This document shows, piece by piece, positions 1 through 60,199 of a DNA stretch of 64,000 bases. The first letter of the stretch is position 1, and each line of letters begins with the position of its first letter. The notes beneath the pieces were generated by a model that did no database searches, was not told where the DNA came from, and was given only the letters and a program-made list of their open reading frames with translations. This DNA is from Maea johnstoni (lineage: Eukaryota; Annelida; Polychaeta; Spionida; Magelonidae), in NCBI GenBank assembly GCA_963942565.1, contig OZ012693.1:2988699-3052698 (forward strand), written 5' to 3'. A program made the position numbers and the translations under genes.

Positions 1-128
1 TGGCTAGTCATAATTCAGCCTATAAATGGCTGAAAAAGGGACCATAATCAAAATTCTCAATTTCCAAAATCTTTTCGAGTTGCTTTAATTGATGTTATGC
101 TAATTGCTGTTGTTTGTTGTGTTTTCAG

Positions 129-46579
<46,451 letters not shown>

Positions 46580-47073
46580 GTAAGTTTTTTATTTGACACG
46601 CTTGAGTTTTACACAGTCGCTGGCCTAGCTTTCATTCACCACTAAGCGCATAGAAGTAGACGACTCAAGACCAACCTTTGATTTTCATAGCAATTTTGTG
46701 ATATTAACACTGAAGTTCCTATATACTCATTCACAATATTCTCTGCTTAATTTATATCTGTCAGAATATTTTAAAAAATTCTTCAAAAATCAAGGTTGGT
46801 TTAGAGAGGTCACTGCTTATGGACTGAGGTCACTGATTTGAGGTCACTGATTTCTGTGTATGGTAGAGGAAATGGATATTATAACATGTGGCTTTCAGGT
46901 ACTAATGATTCTGTTCATGCTTAGTAGACCTAGCACCAAATCTTGCCTTACCTTAGAATGTAGACTTACTAACACTTAATAGACCCATTCAATCTTAGAC
47001 TTCACAGATTGGGAACTGTTTAATGCATTTTACCATCCACATTTTCAGTTAAGATTATTATTATTATTATTGA

Positions 47074-47112
<39 letters not shown>

Positions 47113-47119
47113 GATGATT

Positions 47120-47155
<36 letters not shown>

Positions 47156-47690
47156 ATCATTCACAAAATTATACCGGGATACATTAGGAATTAGAGCAAG
47201 GTTTCAAATGAAATTTGAATAAATATTATAGAAAATTTGTTCTTGTTTGTATTGCAAACAAATTTCCTTTATTCTTTTAGGGAAAACCCTCCTAAAAGTA
47301 TGTGATGAATCTGTGTCTGTCTGGGAATGAATGGGTTAACTGAGAATAATGGGAGTGGTGCTGGTTTAATGGTAGATCAGGGTTCAGATTAGCGTGAACC
47401 AGGATAGGAGTTTCCTGCTTAAGAAACTATAGTTAAATCCCATCAGTTAATCCTCATATGTAATCCAGAGGGATAATCCTACCTTTATGTTTTTGTCATA
47501 ATGTTGCCATGGTGAGTGCAACTCAACTTCAGTTGAGAAATCTTACCATTGATTCCAGATACCTCCGTCATAAAAGGCACATTTAATATCGTGCAAGGGG
47601 TAGATACAAGTTGGTGTTCAGCAACTTTTTTAGGTTTTTGAAATTCATGGTCTTCAATAATTTTGACTCACCTTATATATACACATATAT

Positions 47691-47887
<197 letters not shown>

Positions 47888-49170
47888 GGTAATGAGTGTG
47901 TTTGTGCCTTTGCACACACATTCATGTTTTCATGCACTCACATAAACACCTGTATGCTTTCACAGTCATTTAATCCAAAATTAGACGAGAAGAACAAATA
48001 TGTTGGAGAAGCGATAGTTCAACCACAAAGCTAAAATATGTATAGCACCCACTACTAACTATATTTATTTCATATTGGTTCTTGGTTTGCACATGCGAAT
48101 CGGAGCACATGGTTTCTTTTTTTATCCATTGCACACAATTTTATTTTTAACTTGAATAAGATGGTAGGGGATTTGTCAAGCACTGAAAGACAAAAAGAAA
48201 GAAATTATCTCTCCAGTCAGTGTCCTGAAAGGACAAGGATTAGAAAGGCTTCTGTTCCTTACAGTAAGTAAAAATAGGGAAGTTAGTTTTGTTTGACTTT
48301 AAAAGAATAAATTTGCCTGTATTCTTTTAATTATTATTTGAAAGTTAAGTCGGAATAATGATTTTAATGAATTTATAGACATATTAAGCATATGAAAATT
48401 GAATATAAAAACGGTAAGAATATATATTGCAGCATTGTTTAAAAGTGGTATAACAATACAGTGAACCCTGCATTATTTGAACACTTTAGTACATTCAAAA
48501 ATATTCCATGTATCAAGTTTTCACCGGAGTGACATTCAGTGAAATAGTTTGAGATTTTTAAAAAAATCAGTGTATGCTAATATTCGTATGGTTAGATTCT
48601 TTTGGTAAGAGGGTGATATAATTCTCAGTGCTTGACAAAAAACCTTCCATGGGTTCTCTTTCGGGTTTATGTTCTTATTGCATGGAAGCTAGGCCAGAAA
48701 ATATGCACATTATATTCATCTTTTTTTATTGATTTTTTAAAGATTTTTTCTTCATTGTGTGCCCTTAGCCTTGACTTGCCTGTAGTTCCAAAGAGAAGCA
48801 TGCTGCATTCATGATGACCATCTTGCTCATGTACTTTTCATGTATACTTTTTTTTCATGAGTACTTTCAAACGAGAAAGGATTGTTATTTTAGTTTTGTT
48901 AATCAGTTGTTATTTCAGTGTTTTTTTTCATATAATCGCCCATTTACTGTCCATTTACAGCCCAGTTGAGACAAAAAATCATAACCCAAGGTCTTAATTG
49001 TTTACCTTATTACTGCTATTCACGAGGTTATCTGACACAGGTGTGAATATCTAGAAGACTTTACTGAATTTAAGGAAAGGTCTGAGTATATTTTAAATAC
49101 AAAAATGTTATTTTATTTGTAAATTCATCAAATACTATTTATTTACTTGTACCTACAGAATATCCCATCT

Positions 49171-49277
49171 AGGGGCCGTTCTCTCAAAGAGGCCGCCCCC
49201 AAATATGGGTGCCCCCTCGTCTCCCCGACAGAGGCCAAGGGGGCCCCCCTCTCTCAGGGGCCCCCTCTCCCAAAGGG
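49171..49277 (+). repeat. GC-rich low-complexity block
   Basis: Alternating runs of G and C around CTCTC (gggggcccccc, aggggccccct) in otherwise AT-rich DNA. It could fold into hairpins. No gene. Confidence 0.7.
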
Positions 49278-50159
49278 GGCAACACTCCCTGAGAGACTCA
49301 ACTCCTAATTTAAGGAGAAAAAGGAGCAGATCAGTGCTTATCCAGTAAGGAACGAATAATTCCAAATCCCCTTAATCCTTTTAATCCACTTTATCCCAGA
49401 TTAAGGTATCCCTGCACAGGGTGATGATAATCCAACCGTTTATAATGTCTGGTGTGTACTTCTCTTCCTTGTTGTTGGTTTTCCAGAGATATCTTTCCCA
49501 TGGTATTCTAGGGATTAATGTATGAGTGTTGCTGTATAAAATGCACTTGTGTGGACTCCAAATGGTCAAAAAGATTTGAGGAAAGTATTTAATGTCAGCT
49601 ATGTTATTAATAACCTTGAGTGAAAGCAATATCCTTGCACATCTTTTGAGTTTATTGCAAATCACAACTAACCTATTTCATACTGAGTAATTACAAATAA
49701 AAAAGTATTTTTCAAATATTTTATTTAAATTTGTTATTTACAATATAAATATCACTTTTTGTCATAAATAATTGAAGTACAGGCCCTCTTATAGGGTAAT
49801 TTTTTTGACATCTATTAGCTGATATATTCTCAGATCACATTCAATGGGTTTGTTTTGGCATATTTTGAGAGTATTTCTTTATCACTAGCACCAGGATTTT
49901 GACTCCTCAAATGAAGTTCAATTTATCAATAGTTTAACCAATCAGAATCTTAATACCTTATTTGCTGCAGACCTCTAAATGAATATATGCTGAGCTTGGC
50001 ACTTTTGATACAAGTTGCTGGTATATATTTTTTTCTACAAACATGTATGTCATGAAATATCCTACTTATCAATGTCACATTTCATACAATCATTGTTAAT
50101 CACTCTTTTGTGATCATCGTCAGTGCCCCTGTATTGTTTCCGTATTGTCCTATGTTCCA

Positions 50160-50366
50160 TCAGGAGGTGTGGCTTGGTTTCTGTACGAGCCTCATTCTGA
50201 ATTCCTCAGCCTCCATCTGATCCACGGTTCTCATGTCCATGTTGAGCTCGCGGAGTGTTTTCTTGAGTCGCCTGTTGTTTGTATCGCGACGTTCGTCCAC
50301 CCGGCTCATGGAATACCGAGGCATGCCCCTCGCTGTACGACTCTTAGACTTTGGGGTTAGCGTGTC
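50160..50366 (-). CDS. Antisense coiled-coil gene, last exon
   Basis: Minus-strand terminal exon after cttgcag (read on the minus strand), phase 0, 68 codons and a TGA. Encodes DTLTPKSKSRTARGMPRYSM, SRVDERRDTNNRRLKKTLRE, then LNMDMRTVDQMEAEEFRMRL, ending KPSHTS. The RRLKKTLRELNMDMRTVDQM part looks helical. It continues in frame from the exon at 51037-52069. Confidence 0.85.
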   Translation of the reverse strand, partial: DTLTPKSKSRTARGMPRYSMSRVDERRDTNNRRLKKTLRELNMDMRTVDQMEAEEFRMRLVQKPSHTS

Positions 50367-50834
50367 CTGCAAGAGCAAAGAAAATATTCTTACTAGGTGT
50401 TAAGTTTGAACTTAGAGGAAGAGAACATGGAATGGTTGCCACAGACTTATTAGTTATTACCATTTGGCATATAGTGACGCCCTGGACACACCTAATCTTG
50501 CTGAATCTAGTCTCATTGTAAAGTCGCTAGGAGACAAAGACCAATGAGCTAGGGCTCTCGTATTGTTTACATTATAGAGGAGGTTGCTCACGATCATGCG
50601 CAGAATGCACCTCTCGTCAGAAACTTGGCTAGGAGTTGTATCCAGGCTGCTGAGTGATATCTGCTGGTTGCATATCCGGTGATCGACATTCGTGGTTTGG
50701 TTCGTGTCAAATCGGGTGGGAGGAATGGGAGATTACTCATTCAGAATTTATATAGAGATCCATTAATAGAACCTTAAATTCAACGCCTGAACCTATGCTG
50801 GTCAATTTAACTTATTCTTTTCTGAAGTTTTTCT

Positions 50835-51015
50835 TCATATTTTTCATCTGGATCTATGAAACTTTGGAGAATAACTTTGCACTTATGCACAAGATAACAA
50901 AATATTTGGAGGAGAGTTGTTAGTTGGGTTCTCATCATCATTTCCTTTTCAAATTTTTACTATAAAATGCTCTAAACAAAAAACTATCACCGATAAAGTC
51001 AGGACATCTTTAGGG
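50835..51015 (+). mobile_element. MITE family 2 relic
   Basis: ctggatctatgaaactttgg...atttggaggagagttgttag shows the family hallmark. It lies about 20 bases from the donor of the antisense exon. Confidence 0.55.
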
Positions 51016-51036
51016 AGTAGGTCAATTTCCACTCAC

Positions 51037-52069
51037 CAGTGAAGCTGCTCCGTGTCCATCCTGTCGGCTGAGGAGGTAGCTCGTAAGATGAGGGCGTTGG
51101 ATCCTTAATTTAACATCCTCACCCATATGCGACCGCATTTCATTTTCACGAACTTTAGTTTTTACCGCCAACACAACTTTCGACATATGGTACATGTGAT
51201 TCATAGCTGACATTGTGTTGACGGCCATTTTCCATTTCCGAATAGGATTATGTTTGTGTTCAACAACATTCCCACTATCTTCAGGATTTAGGCGAACCAT
51301 GAATTTTTCTAACACTGGCGGCAATTCTTGATCCTCCACACATATTTTTGTTCCAACAATTTTTGGAGATTTTCTGAAATGCGATGGCGGTGACGATTTT
51401 GTCGCTCTCAAATTTGACTCGTCAAAGTGAACATGTCGCTTTGGAGTATGAGTCCTGTGTTGAATTATGGGTAATCCAGTCAACTTATCCGCCTTTTTGG
51501 GAACTTCTTTTCGACCCAAATCGACTGGTTTTGGTTTTAATATTTCTAAATCAGTCTTGGCGTGTGGCACTTTTGCAGTTATTGGTTTATCTTGTGCTTT
51601 CATATCCATTTCTTTGCAATTTATCTTTGGCAGTCTGATACTCCCATCTAAAAGCCCCTCTAACTTAGAAGATCCAGATATCGAAGAAGCGTTCGACCCC
51701 CTTCGGGAATTGACCTTTTTTGAAGGAATAACTCCCACCTGTGGAGTGCCCTTGGAAATATCCACGTTTGGCAAAGTCGAGTCTCTTTTCTTCGGAGAAC
51801 TACATGACCTTTTTCTATGTGATTTAGGAACGTGATCGTTTTTCTCCACCCCTGCTTCCGAGGATCCTTTTGATTGGTAGGGGGAGTAGTAATACTTGGA
51901 CTTGTTGGTTGCGAGCTGGCGGAGGTCGTTCTGCAGCAGCGTAAGGTCGTGTCGTATTTCCATGCGGTCATTTTGGTATTTATTCATGGCCTTCATGTAC
52001 TCCTTCTCATACTGGAGATTGGAGTCCCGCAGATACTTCTCATTCGCACGATTTCTTACATTTGACACC
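51037..52069 (-). CDS. Antisense gene, coiled coil and disordered basic exon
   Basis: A 1033-nt minus-strand exon between tatttcag and gtgagt; one base completes a split codon, then 344 codons, phase 0 out. It begins VSNVRNRANEKYLRDSNLQY, EKEYMKAMNKYQNDRMEIRH, DLTLLQNDLRQL, a clear coiled coil of about 55 residues. Then a Ser/Lys-rich disordered region with a possible nuclear signal (KSHRKRSCSSPKKR), repeated PKK/RK patches, and a conserved-looking end (NPIRKWKMAVNTMSAMNHMY). I do not recognise the family. It is transcribed opposite to the kinesin and probably nested in its intron. Confidence 0.88.
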
Positions 52070-52237
52070 CTGAAATACAAAAAAATAGACTAAATGTCAT
52101 TTGATTATGAAAATAAAGATGGAACAAGGGATTAGTTTCATCTTATCAATTATACTACCCTGATGCCGATAACGGGAGGAAGCTAGATCATAAAGCATGG
52201 CTGATGGTTCTCCTTTCTTCCTTATGGCTACTACAGT

Positions 52238-52450
52238 CTGACCCTTCTGCTGCTGGTGGCTAATTTGACCAATACAAAATTATGCAAAAAAAATGAAAAA
52301 TGACTGAAACCCTGGCAAATGGGTACTCCTCTGAAAGTCCTCAGCAAGAGCTTTCAAATGAATACCAACATGACAGGGTTTAGATGATTTTCAAAAATCT
52401 GTGCATCATAGTACTTTGGGTGAAAGTAGCTTTAGCATTGGAAGGGTTAA
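52238..52450 (+). mobile_element. MITE family 1 copy
   Basis: Starts ACCCTTCTGCTGCTGGTGGC (left TTAA changed) and ends GCATTGGAAGGGTTAA. Same inner motifs as other copies. Confidence 0.75.
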
Positions 52451-52739
52451 TATAGCATGGCCTTTGATGTGCCCCACTGTAGGAGTTGATTGATTTTGCA
52501 ATAACGCTTGCCACCGAAGATTGATTGCGCCATAGCAATGCTTCTATGTTGACAGTAATTAATATTTACCCGTGGTCCGTGGTTGAATTACAGGTATAAT
52601 GGGATTGTGAGGTTCATCGATTATATTCTAGTGAGTCCCATTATATTGGAATTAGTAGCGTAGACATGTACCAGATGATGGCGTAGCTTAACCCTTGTGT
52701 GCAGGGAGTTCTCCTTGAAATGTATTGTCTTGATTCATG

Positions 52740-53150
52740 ATAATGACCCATGAACCCTTATAAAATGATGCAAAAAACCTTAAATGTTTTTGAAACCCTG
52801 GCACATGGGTACTCATCTGAGAGTACTCAGCGAGAGCTTTCCAATGAATACCAACATGACAGGGTTTAGATGGTTTTCAAAAAATTCTGCGTCCTTTACT
52901 TTGGACGAAAGTAGCCTCAGCATTTGAAGGGTTAATGCTTAAGAGTCTCTCTTGAAATTGTTGTCTGGATCTATGATACTTTTGACATTATCTTGGGAAA
53001 TAAGAATCACATTTAAAAAGAATTCAAGGAGAGTTGTTAGAAATGTTCTGATTAACAATGCACTGGTCACAAAGATATAACCAAAATATCACTGACATTT
53101 TGTTGTTGTTAAAATAGAAGGTTAGGTACTTCTTGGTTAAAAGGGTTAAG
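52740..53150 (+). mobile_element. Family 1 and family 2 MITEs side by side
   Basis: A family 1 copy ends GAAGGGTTAA at about 52934, and the next bases start a family 2 copy (gtctggatctatgatac...aaggagagttgttag) ending near 53150 in AAAGGGTTAA. They share a central TTAA. Confidence 0.6.
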
Positions 53151-53520
53151 TTGCATTTAATAGCCCTCAAGGGACTAATTAAGTTTCAGGGGATTTATTT
53201 TGTTCATCTGTAACCCAAGGGAATAAAAAGTCACAACCTTATAAAAAGTTGCAGCTATTTCGGTGCTTAGCTTGATAAGGGGTAGTTGCAATAGTGAGAG
53301 ACAGCTGCCGTATTCATCCAAATAACAGGGATGGAACTTTATCCTGTTGGCAGCTCTATATTGTAGCATCTTACCTAGGTAGTTTATGGTATTACCATAC
53401 ACAGGGTATGGTATCTTGCATAAAATGTATCTTTAAATTGTGTTTGAATGTATATTCAACCTTGCCAGCTTTCGATTTTTTAGCAGGAGATGTCTCCATG
53501 TATGGTCAACCTTGTAACTG

Positions 53521-53673
53521 CAGTCAAACCTCTCATTGTGAACACCACAGACAATTTCCTGGTCCTATTTGTAGCTTATATTGTGAGAAAAGACCTGAGA
53601 TTTGAGCACCTCCGAACGTGAACACTTTTGCCCATGTACCAATTAAGATGTTCTCATGTCTGAGGTTTCACTG
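53521..53673 (+). mobile_element. Tc1/mariner-type MITE
   Basis: Left CAGTCAAACCTCTCATTGTG and the right end, reverse-complemented (CAGTGAAACCTCAGACATGA), are imperfect inverted repeats; the right end is followed by TA. Non-coding. Confidence 0.65.
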
Positions 53674-54015
53674 TATACCCAATTGGTCTTTTTTGTCTCT
53701 ATGATAACATTTATCCTCGCCTGTGTATCCACATTGACAAATCATGGTCTGGCAAACTTTTACCTGGTATGAGCATCCGTATCCATATAATAACTTGATG
53801 GTTGTGTATATATCCAAATCGATAAATCAAATCCTACAGCATCGGTATGCTGTGATACCCCTCATGGTCATGTATCTTTGTATGACTATAGCTTGCAACC
53901 CAGGTTTTGAACTAAAGTGGCCAGATTGGATCTGTATCCTGAATATCGCAGTAGTCAAGCATTGTCTTTATAATGAGGCGGTCAGCCGGATGGTCCCTGG
54001 GACTGTATTGTTGTG

Positions 54016-55382
54016 CAGGGGCGGATCCAGGGGGGGTTCGAGGGGTTCGTCCGAACCCCCTCTGGCTGGTGAGTCACTTTGCACCACTACGCCACCTGTG
54101 GAAAAACATCAGAACTAATTGTTTTCCTCGGCCACCAGTACCAATTGCAATTGTTTCCCGTCTTTTGTTTCAACAGGCATCAAGAGAAAGCAACAAGGTG
54201 ATTGGTGTCCGATAGCAATGCCCCTGGGTTGACAAACATCCTGTTTGAAGGGATTATCTGTTGTTAACGAACAGATACGGATGGTTAGAAAACCCCAAGT
54301 TAGATAGGGGGGGGGGGGGGGGTTCGCCTACTTCTCAAACCTTATTATAAGCATTTGAAGAATACCTATCCACATTTCAGAAAACCTCAAGTTTGTTAGG
54401 TGAAGGGGGGGGGGGGGGGTTCGTCCACTTCTCAAACTGCTAGATTATTTGATTCCACCGAATCATTTGAAGAATACCCTTAGATAAATAACGCTTTTCT
54501 TCATCAAATCTAAGGAGTAACTAACCACATTTTAAGCTCAGGAAACATCAAGTTTGTTAGCTGAGGGGGGGGGGGGGGGTTCGTCAACTTCTCAAACTTC
54601 TAGGTTATTTGATTCCTCCTTAGCCTTTTCAGAATACCTAACCACATTTCAGAAAACCTCAAGTTTGTTAGGTGAGGGGGGGGGGGTTTCGTCGACTTTT
54701 CAAACTTCTAGATTATTTGAGTCCGCGGGGGGGGGGGGGGGGGCACTCGGGTACAGAGGGGGGCCCCACCTGCGTTATGTATTTCGCGGATGAAGGGGTC
54801 TTTTTTAAGACCTCCGCATGTTCGAGATTTTGTAAAAGAAGGGTACTTTTTGTGCCCAGGTACGAAGTATGGGGGTGAAAAATCCCTTACAATCCACGAA
54901 ATATACGCGGCTCTAACGCCGAGTGACTCCCGAAGTGACTGGGCTTCCGAGTTTGCTGCTGCCGCTAAACAGGCAGAGGATTATAAAATCTAAAGTTAAA
55001 ATATGTGTAACCCTTTATCAAATATCAGTGTTTTGATAAAAGAAGGGGTGTTTATATATTTACTAGAAAAAGTCAGCGTTTTTATTAAAATGCTTTTTGC
55101 CAGAAATCAGCGCCTAGGGGTAGTTAAAAATTTTGATAACGAGCGTATGCGCCCCCCTAAATACCGAAGTGCCCCCCAAATTTGATTTTGCATGTGATGA
55201 CTAATTAAAAATTTAGGAATACATTTAAAAACATACTTAGTTGTATCTCTAATGGAAGCCCTTGTTTAACTTTTCAGTTGACCCCTGGCGGTGGTTTCAG
55301 AAATCATTATTAGTGGCGCCACCAGTGTCACTGTTCGGAACTAAATTGAACCCCCCCTTCCCAAATCCTGGATCCGCCCCTG
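54016..55382 (+). mobile_element. Non-autonomous DNA transposon, 1.37 kb
   Basis: Perfect 16-bp terminal inverted repeats: starts CAGGGGCGGATCCAGG and ends with its exact reverse complement. TTGTG flanks both sides (54011-54015 and 55383-55387), so the target duplication is at least 5 bp. CAGGGGCGGATCC ends are typical of hAT-like elements (family knowledge). No full transposase; several open frames inside show no recognisable domain. It contains tandem units with poly-G (54290-54730). Confidence 0.82.
54290..54730 (+). repeat. Internal tandem units with poly-G runs
   Basis: Four units of about 100-170 bp share aaaacctcaagtttgttag(g/c)tga, a G run, ttcgtc(g/c/a)acttctcaaact and agattatttgattcc. 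They lie inside the transposon. Confidence 0.85.
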
Positions 55383-55725
55383 TTGTGGCCAGGATTTCCG
55401 CCTTGGAGCCCACTGCTGCCCCTATATTTAGTTGTACTCATGACTGGGTATGCCCTGTGATTCCTCGCCAGGTTGGGGGTCCAGGTATAATTATCTATCT
55501 TTACAGATACAGGTAGACAGCTGTCACAGATCATTAAGCCCTTTATGTGGTCAGATGTTCCGTTGTCACATATTAGAGGGAAATCATTAGGGAAAGCGTA
55601 GACTAGGCTCCTAGTCCCTGAAAAGTTACCATTCCCTTCTGAGTTGACTAACCTGGGCGTGGTTTAGTACCAGATATGCCAGATAGATGGCATCTTCACT
55701 TTGAAGTGTTCTTTTGTGGAGGAGG

Positions 55726-55960
55726 ACCTGCCCACATGGCTGAGTGGTCTGAGGCATTGCCACTGACTGCTAGATGTATCTCACTGCTGTCTATGTTTGA
55801 ATCCCAATGGGGCATGTGGGAAAGTTGACAGTGACTTGGTGTTAGGTGATATTTTTTGCCCTTACTCCTGTGTCCTCCACCATTTACAACTGGATGGTCA
55901 CGACTTAACTGCGATATGGCAGAAAAAGTGACAATAACCACAGTTCGAAATTTGAATTTT
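55726..55960 (+). mobile_element. tRNA-derived SINE
   Basis: A-box-like tggctgagtgg (55737-55747) and B-box-like gtttgaatccc (55795-55805) at tRNA-like spacing, then a tail shared with 22735-22930. The head resembles a Leu/Ser-type tRNA. RNA polymerase III promoter elements are expected from the family. Confidence 0.7.
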
Positions 55961-56367
55961 TTACATTTGAATATTGGAGATGTGTGATAACACCTTGGAC
56001 TGGGCAAGGGTGTTGTCTAATTGGATGTTCTCATGTTCACACAAGTTAAATCTTTCAATATGTTAGGATGAAATATGACATAAAAAGTGCACTCACATTA
56101 GAAGCTGTTTTACTGTATTTCAGACACTCAGACACACTTTTCTTACCTCTCCTGATGCTGTATCTGTAACCTTTAAACCCAGTTGCAGTCACCCATATTT
56201 TACCTTAAGTATTTAGATAATAAATCCTCTATTTCAAATAATACTCTAGACATGGCATTTTGATCAGCAATTATACAGTTTTCCATTGTGTTTGATTCCC
56301 TTTGCTGGCTAATTGAACTTACTGACTGTACTGCACTAAGACAGCTGATTACAATACACAATTAACC

Positions 56368-56368
<1 letters not shown>

Positions 56369-56447
<79 letters not shown>

Positions 56448-56450
56448 ATC

Positions 56451-56529
<79 letters not shown>

Positions 56530-56577
56530 CTCTCTTCTCTTCTCTCTCTCTCATCTCTCTCTCTCTTCTCTCTCTCA
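56369..56577 (+). repeat. Poly-C then CT tract
   Basis: A short C run followed by about 200 bases of (CT)n with a few interruptions. Confidence 0.97.
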
Positions 56578-57064
56578 GAGATATAGGAACATGATTTTGT
56601 GATTGTTCATGTTTGATACTGCTTCATATATAAAGTACAAATCAGTTTAGGTACCTTTTACTTGTGGCTAGAAGTGACTCCTGCATTCCGCCTCTCTTCC
56701 TATTCAATGACATCTTGCTTCCAGTCTAATATCCTTACTACTTGTGTGAAGATGAATATCGTTGACATCAATGCCATCTTACTTCATCATGTATATGATA
56801 TATACATATAAATATATACATATACAGGCCAGACAAAAAAAAACACTTTTATCTTTTAAGGCTAATTATTATTTGTCCTTGGTCCCCTGTCCTTGCTTTG
56901 TTTTGATTGGTTGTTTTATCTAAGATCAGCGTGACAGGGTCTCGGGGAATTGAGGATATAATGTCAGCGTGGTAACGACTAACCTCGTTTAATTATTTAG
57001 GGCTGAACTGTATGTTAGTAGGTTTATCACCCTGTTGCCTGCGTGACAACTAGTGAGATATATT

Positions 57065-57450
57065 GTCATAAAGCACACGGACCTCAACTTGTTTGTCACT
57101 CTACTAGGGAAGTTCCTGACGATGCAAAAGGGTATAATAGAGTAAACCCTTCTAATGCTAAGGCTACTTCTGCCATACTGTATATGGCTTTAATTTGGAG
57201 TGCTAAAATTTCGCTTTACAACCCTGAAGGAGGGTATTGTGTTACTTTAAATTGGCACATTCAAGCACTCCAACTAAACGGAGATACAAAGCAGGATAAT
57301 TTTTTGAAGGATTTTATTTTTGCGCTATCATGGGCAAAAATTACATGCCTGTAAAAATTGCCATTTATACAGTAAAGCACAAGGACCTCAGCTTCTCTGT
57401 CTCTCTACTAGGGGGATTCTTGACGATGCAAAAGGGTATACATGTATATG
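57065..57450 (+). repeat. Direct repeat pair, 303 bp apart
   Basis: aaagcacacggacctcaact...gacgatgcaaaagggtata at about 57070-57138 recurs with few changes at about 57373-57440. The space between holds a family 1-like end (aacccttctaatgctaaggc). Confidence 0.75.
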
Positions 57451-59995
57451 AGTTTACCATTCCATTCTACTTTTGTCCAAAACACAAGGAATAAACTTTA
57501 CCACTTTCCACATACATGATCAATCAGTAAGAATATAAATAAGAGATTGACCATAACATTTTCAGACAGGAGCAGATTTAGCTCCTAGGACTTAAAATAT
57601 AGAAGAAAATAAATCCCAAGGACTTGTGCGTGCAGCACGCCAGTAAGAAAAAGAGGCAAACTGTCCAGGCTAGGGGGTTTGAGGGGTATATCACGTACAT
57701 GATCGATCAATAAGAATAAAAAGTGAAGTAACAGCCTAAATTTTAGACTATTTATTATTTTGCAAACTACCCAGAGGTTGCAATGATTTTCTAAAATGGT
57801 TGAGTCCTTTATTCAGTCAAGAGTTCACACGTAAGGAGAATTCATGGTGGCTATAATATGCCAGGTCAGATAAGGATGTTCCCAGTTTTATGTTCTGTCT
57901 TTTTCATCCATTATTTATTCATTGCTTAATCTGGATAGCCATTCCAGTCATCTATTATTTAGCTTTTCATGCTCAGGTTGCCATGGTGATATGTCACACA
58001 CACTAGATATTATCTACTCAATTGTCAACCAAAGAAGCAATTGAAATTCACAGTCTTGCTAGTAAGTAAGTAAGTAAATAATCAATAGATTTCAGATATT
58101 TTTTACAAAAAACTTTTCCTAATATTTTATATACTAGTACCTGTCCAGTGCTCAAACCAGGTACTTTCAGGTATCTTTACATACCATGGCCTGAATCTGG
58201 GGCAGGTAGAATTATTGCTGTAGGGCAGGTAAAATGCTCTGAAATGAATCCCTGAGGGTACATGATGATGTTGGTGTAGAGTCGAAAAAGAGTTAACTGA
58301 TTTTTAGGCGAGCTAGATTACATTTTTGGTAGGGCAGGTGAGAATTCATTACAACAAGTGCAACCTGTTGCTCACCAACCCTAAAAGTGCAGGTAAGCTA
58401 GATTTCATAATAAGCCCCACTCTCATCTTGAGTGTGTATAGGTGTACAAGGGTTAATTAGTGACTATGTGATAGCGCTAGGTTGATGTAACCTGGGCCCC
58501 TGTGGTGGATGCCTCATATAATATTCATGATTATAAGTAATCTGTCACTCTTAATGGAGTTCCAGCTGATACGATGGATGAACAATGTCAATCTCTCAAA
58601 GTAGCTGTGAACATTATTAGGAAATTAATTTAGGAAAATATTTTGATAGTAATCATCACAGATTATGACACTTGAATTGACACCTTTGCTTGAAGTATAG
58701 CAAATGATACAATAAAAAGGCTAGGTAATTGTTTTTCTACTCTATGATCTGTGTAGGAATTAATTTGAAAATTCTTTGTGTTAGCATATTCACAGTAGTC
58801 AAAATTCAGGAGTCACTGTGTCAGTTTAAGTTAAAACTTGATGCAGTTTTTGAAAATATCATGCCAAACTAATTTTGGATTGTTTTCCTTATGTTTTGTG
58901 TCACAATACAGTGTTACATATATTTTCAATCATTCAATAAGCTTGACTTTGTTGTTAAGAAAGAATTATTTTAGCCAATTATTGTCATTGAGCCTATTGT
59001 ATCACATCGCTTATCAAAAGTACGGTATGTTGAAATCCAATCGTTATCCTTTATCTTTTTTTTTTTCATTCCCAATATGAGATTTTCTTAGTAAAAATTT
59101 CTGCCTTTCTTATACTTTGTCTCAATTGTCTGTGAAATTAAAAACACTACTACTCTTAGGAACCATGCAGTTGCCACAGAGTAATATCTTGCTCTACATG
59201 TGGATGTGAGATATTAGCTGTATACCCGGGCATCCATTAACGATGTCTCTATCCTCTGCTGTACTGACCAGGCTATCAGCCTCATACCTAAGCATTGGAT
59301 ATGATATCATGCAGGTAATCTGCTTCATGATCAATTATTCATCAGGGATAATTCCTTACCATGTTCCGTGTTCTTGTCAGCAGGCTGTGTATAAATGCAC
59401 AATTCACTTTTCATTGCCGCAGTGATCATGGATATCCTACCAGTCATTCTAGCCAAAATTGCATCCTGTCGTTTTTAGTGACCATTTTTCCAGTTCCAAT
59501 CATGGTATTAGTGGTAATGATATCCGTGGTGACTAATCATGATTCCAAAAATATTATTATTGTTGTTATTCCATTTGATGAACAACCAACACCCATTGTC
59601 ATACTCCTCCTCCTCAGTGTGTTTTGAGAGGTCCTGTAGCCTGCTCCTAGCAGCAGTGGAATGGCGCAGCCAATATGGTTGGCAGTCTGGTTAGACGCCT
59701 CCTCTGCGAGTGCCTTGTGATCCATATTCATTTAACCCTCTCACACCAGACAAGTAGGATATGTCTAACACAATTGCAAATTTCTTGAAAATCATGTCAA
59801 ATTCAGATGAATATTGGACAAACATTCCAGTTGAACAACTAAGAAACAAATTCCCATTAAATTCCATTCTAATGAGGTTTCCATTTTTTGAGAGATCACT
59901 AGAATTTTCTGACTATCTATGTGCATTGTGCATAACAGGTTATGATACATATACCTTTCCCTACTTATTCATTCTGACAGGGTACATGATCGGTT

Positions 59996-60199
59996 TTAAC
60001 CCTTATGCTGCTGGTGGATAATTTTGCCCATATGAAATAATGCACAAAAAATGACAGAAACCCTGGCATATGGTACTCATCTGAGAGTACTCAGCAAGAG
60101 CTATCCAATGAATACCAACACGACAGGGTTTAGATGGTTTTCAAAAATATTGCGTCCTTGTGCTTTTGATGAAAGTAGCGTCAGCATTGGAAGGGTTAA
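59996..60199 (+). mobile_element. MITE family 1 copy
   Basis: TTAACCCTTATGCTGCTGGT at the left, GCATTGGAAGGGTTAA at the right; TTAA at both ends; about 204 bp. Confidence 0.8.

Noticed and set aside
57043-57354. 103-codon plus-strand frame
   Set aside because: It overlaps a MITE-like end and a direct repeat, has no recognisable product, and shows no splice partners.
59537-59731. 64-codon minus-strand frame starting MNMDHKALAEEASNQ
   Set aside because: Looks partly protein-like, but no splice sites, homology or phase link to the antisense gene could be established.
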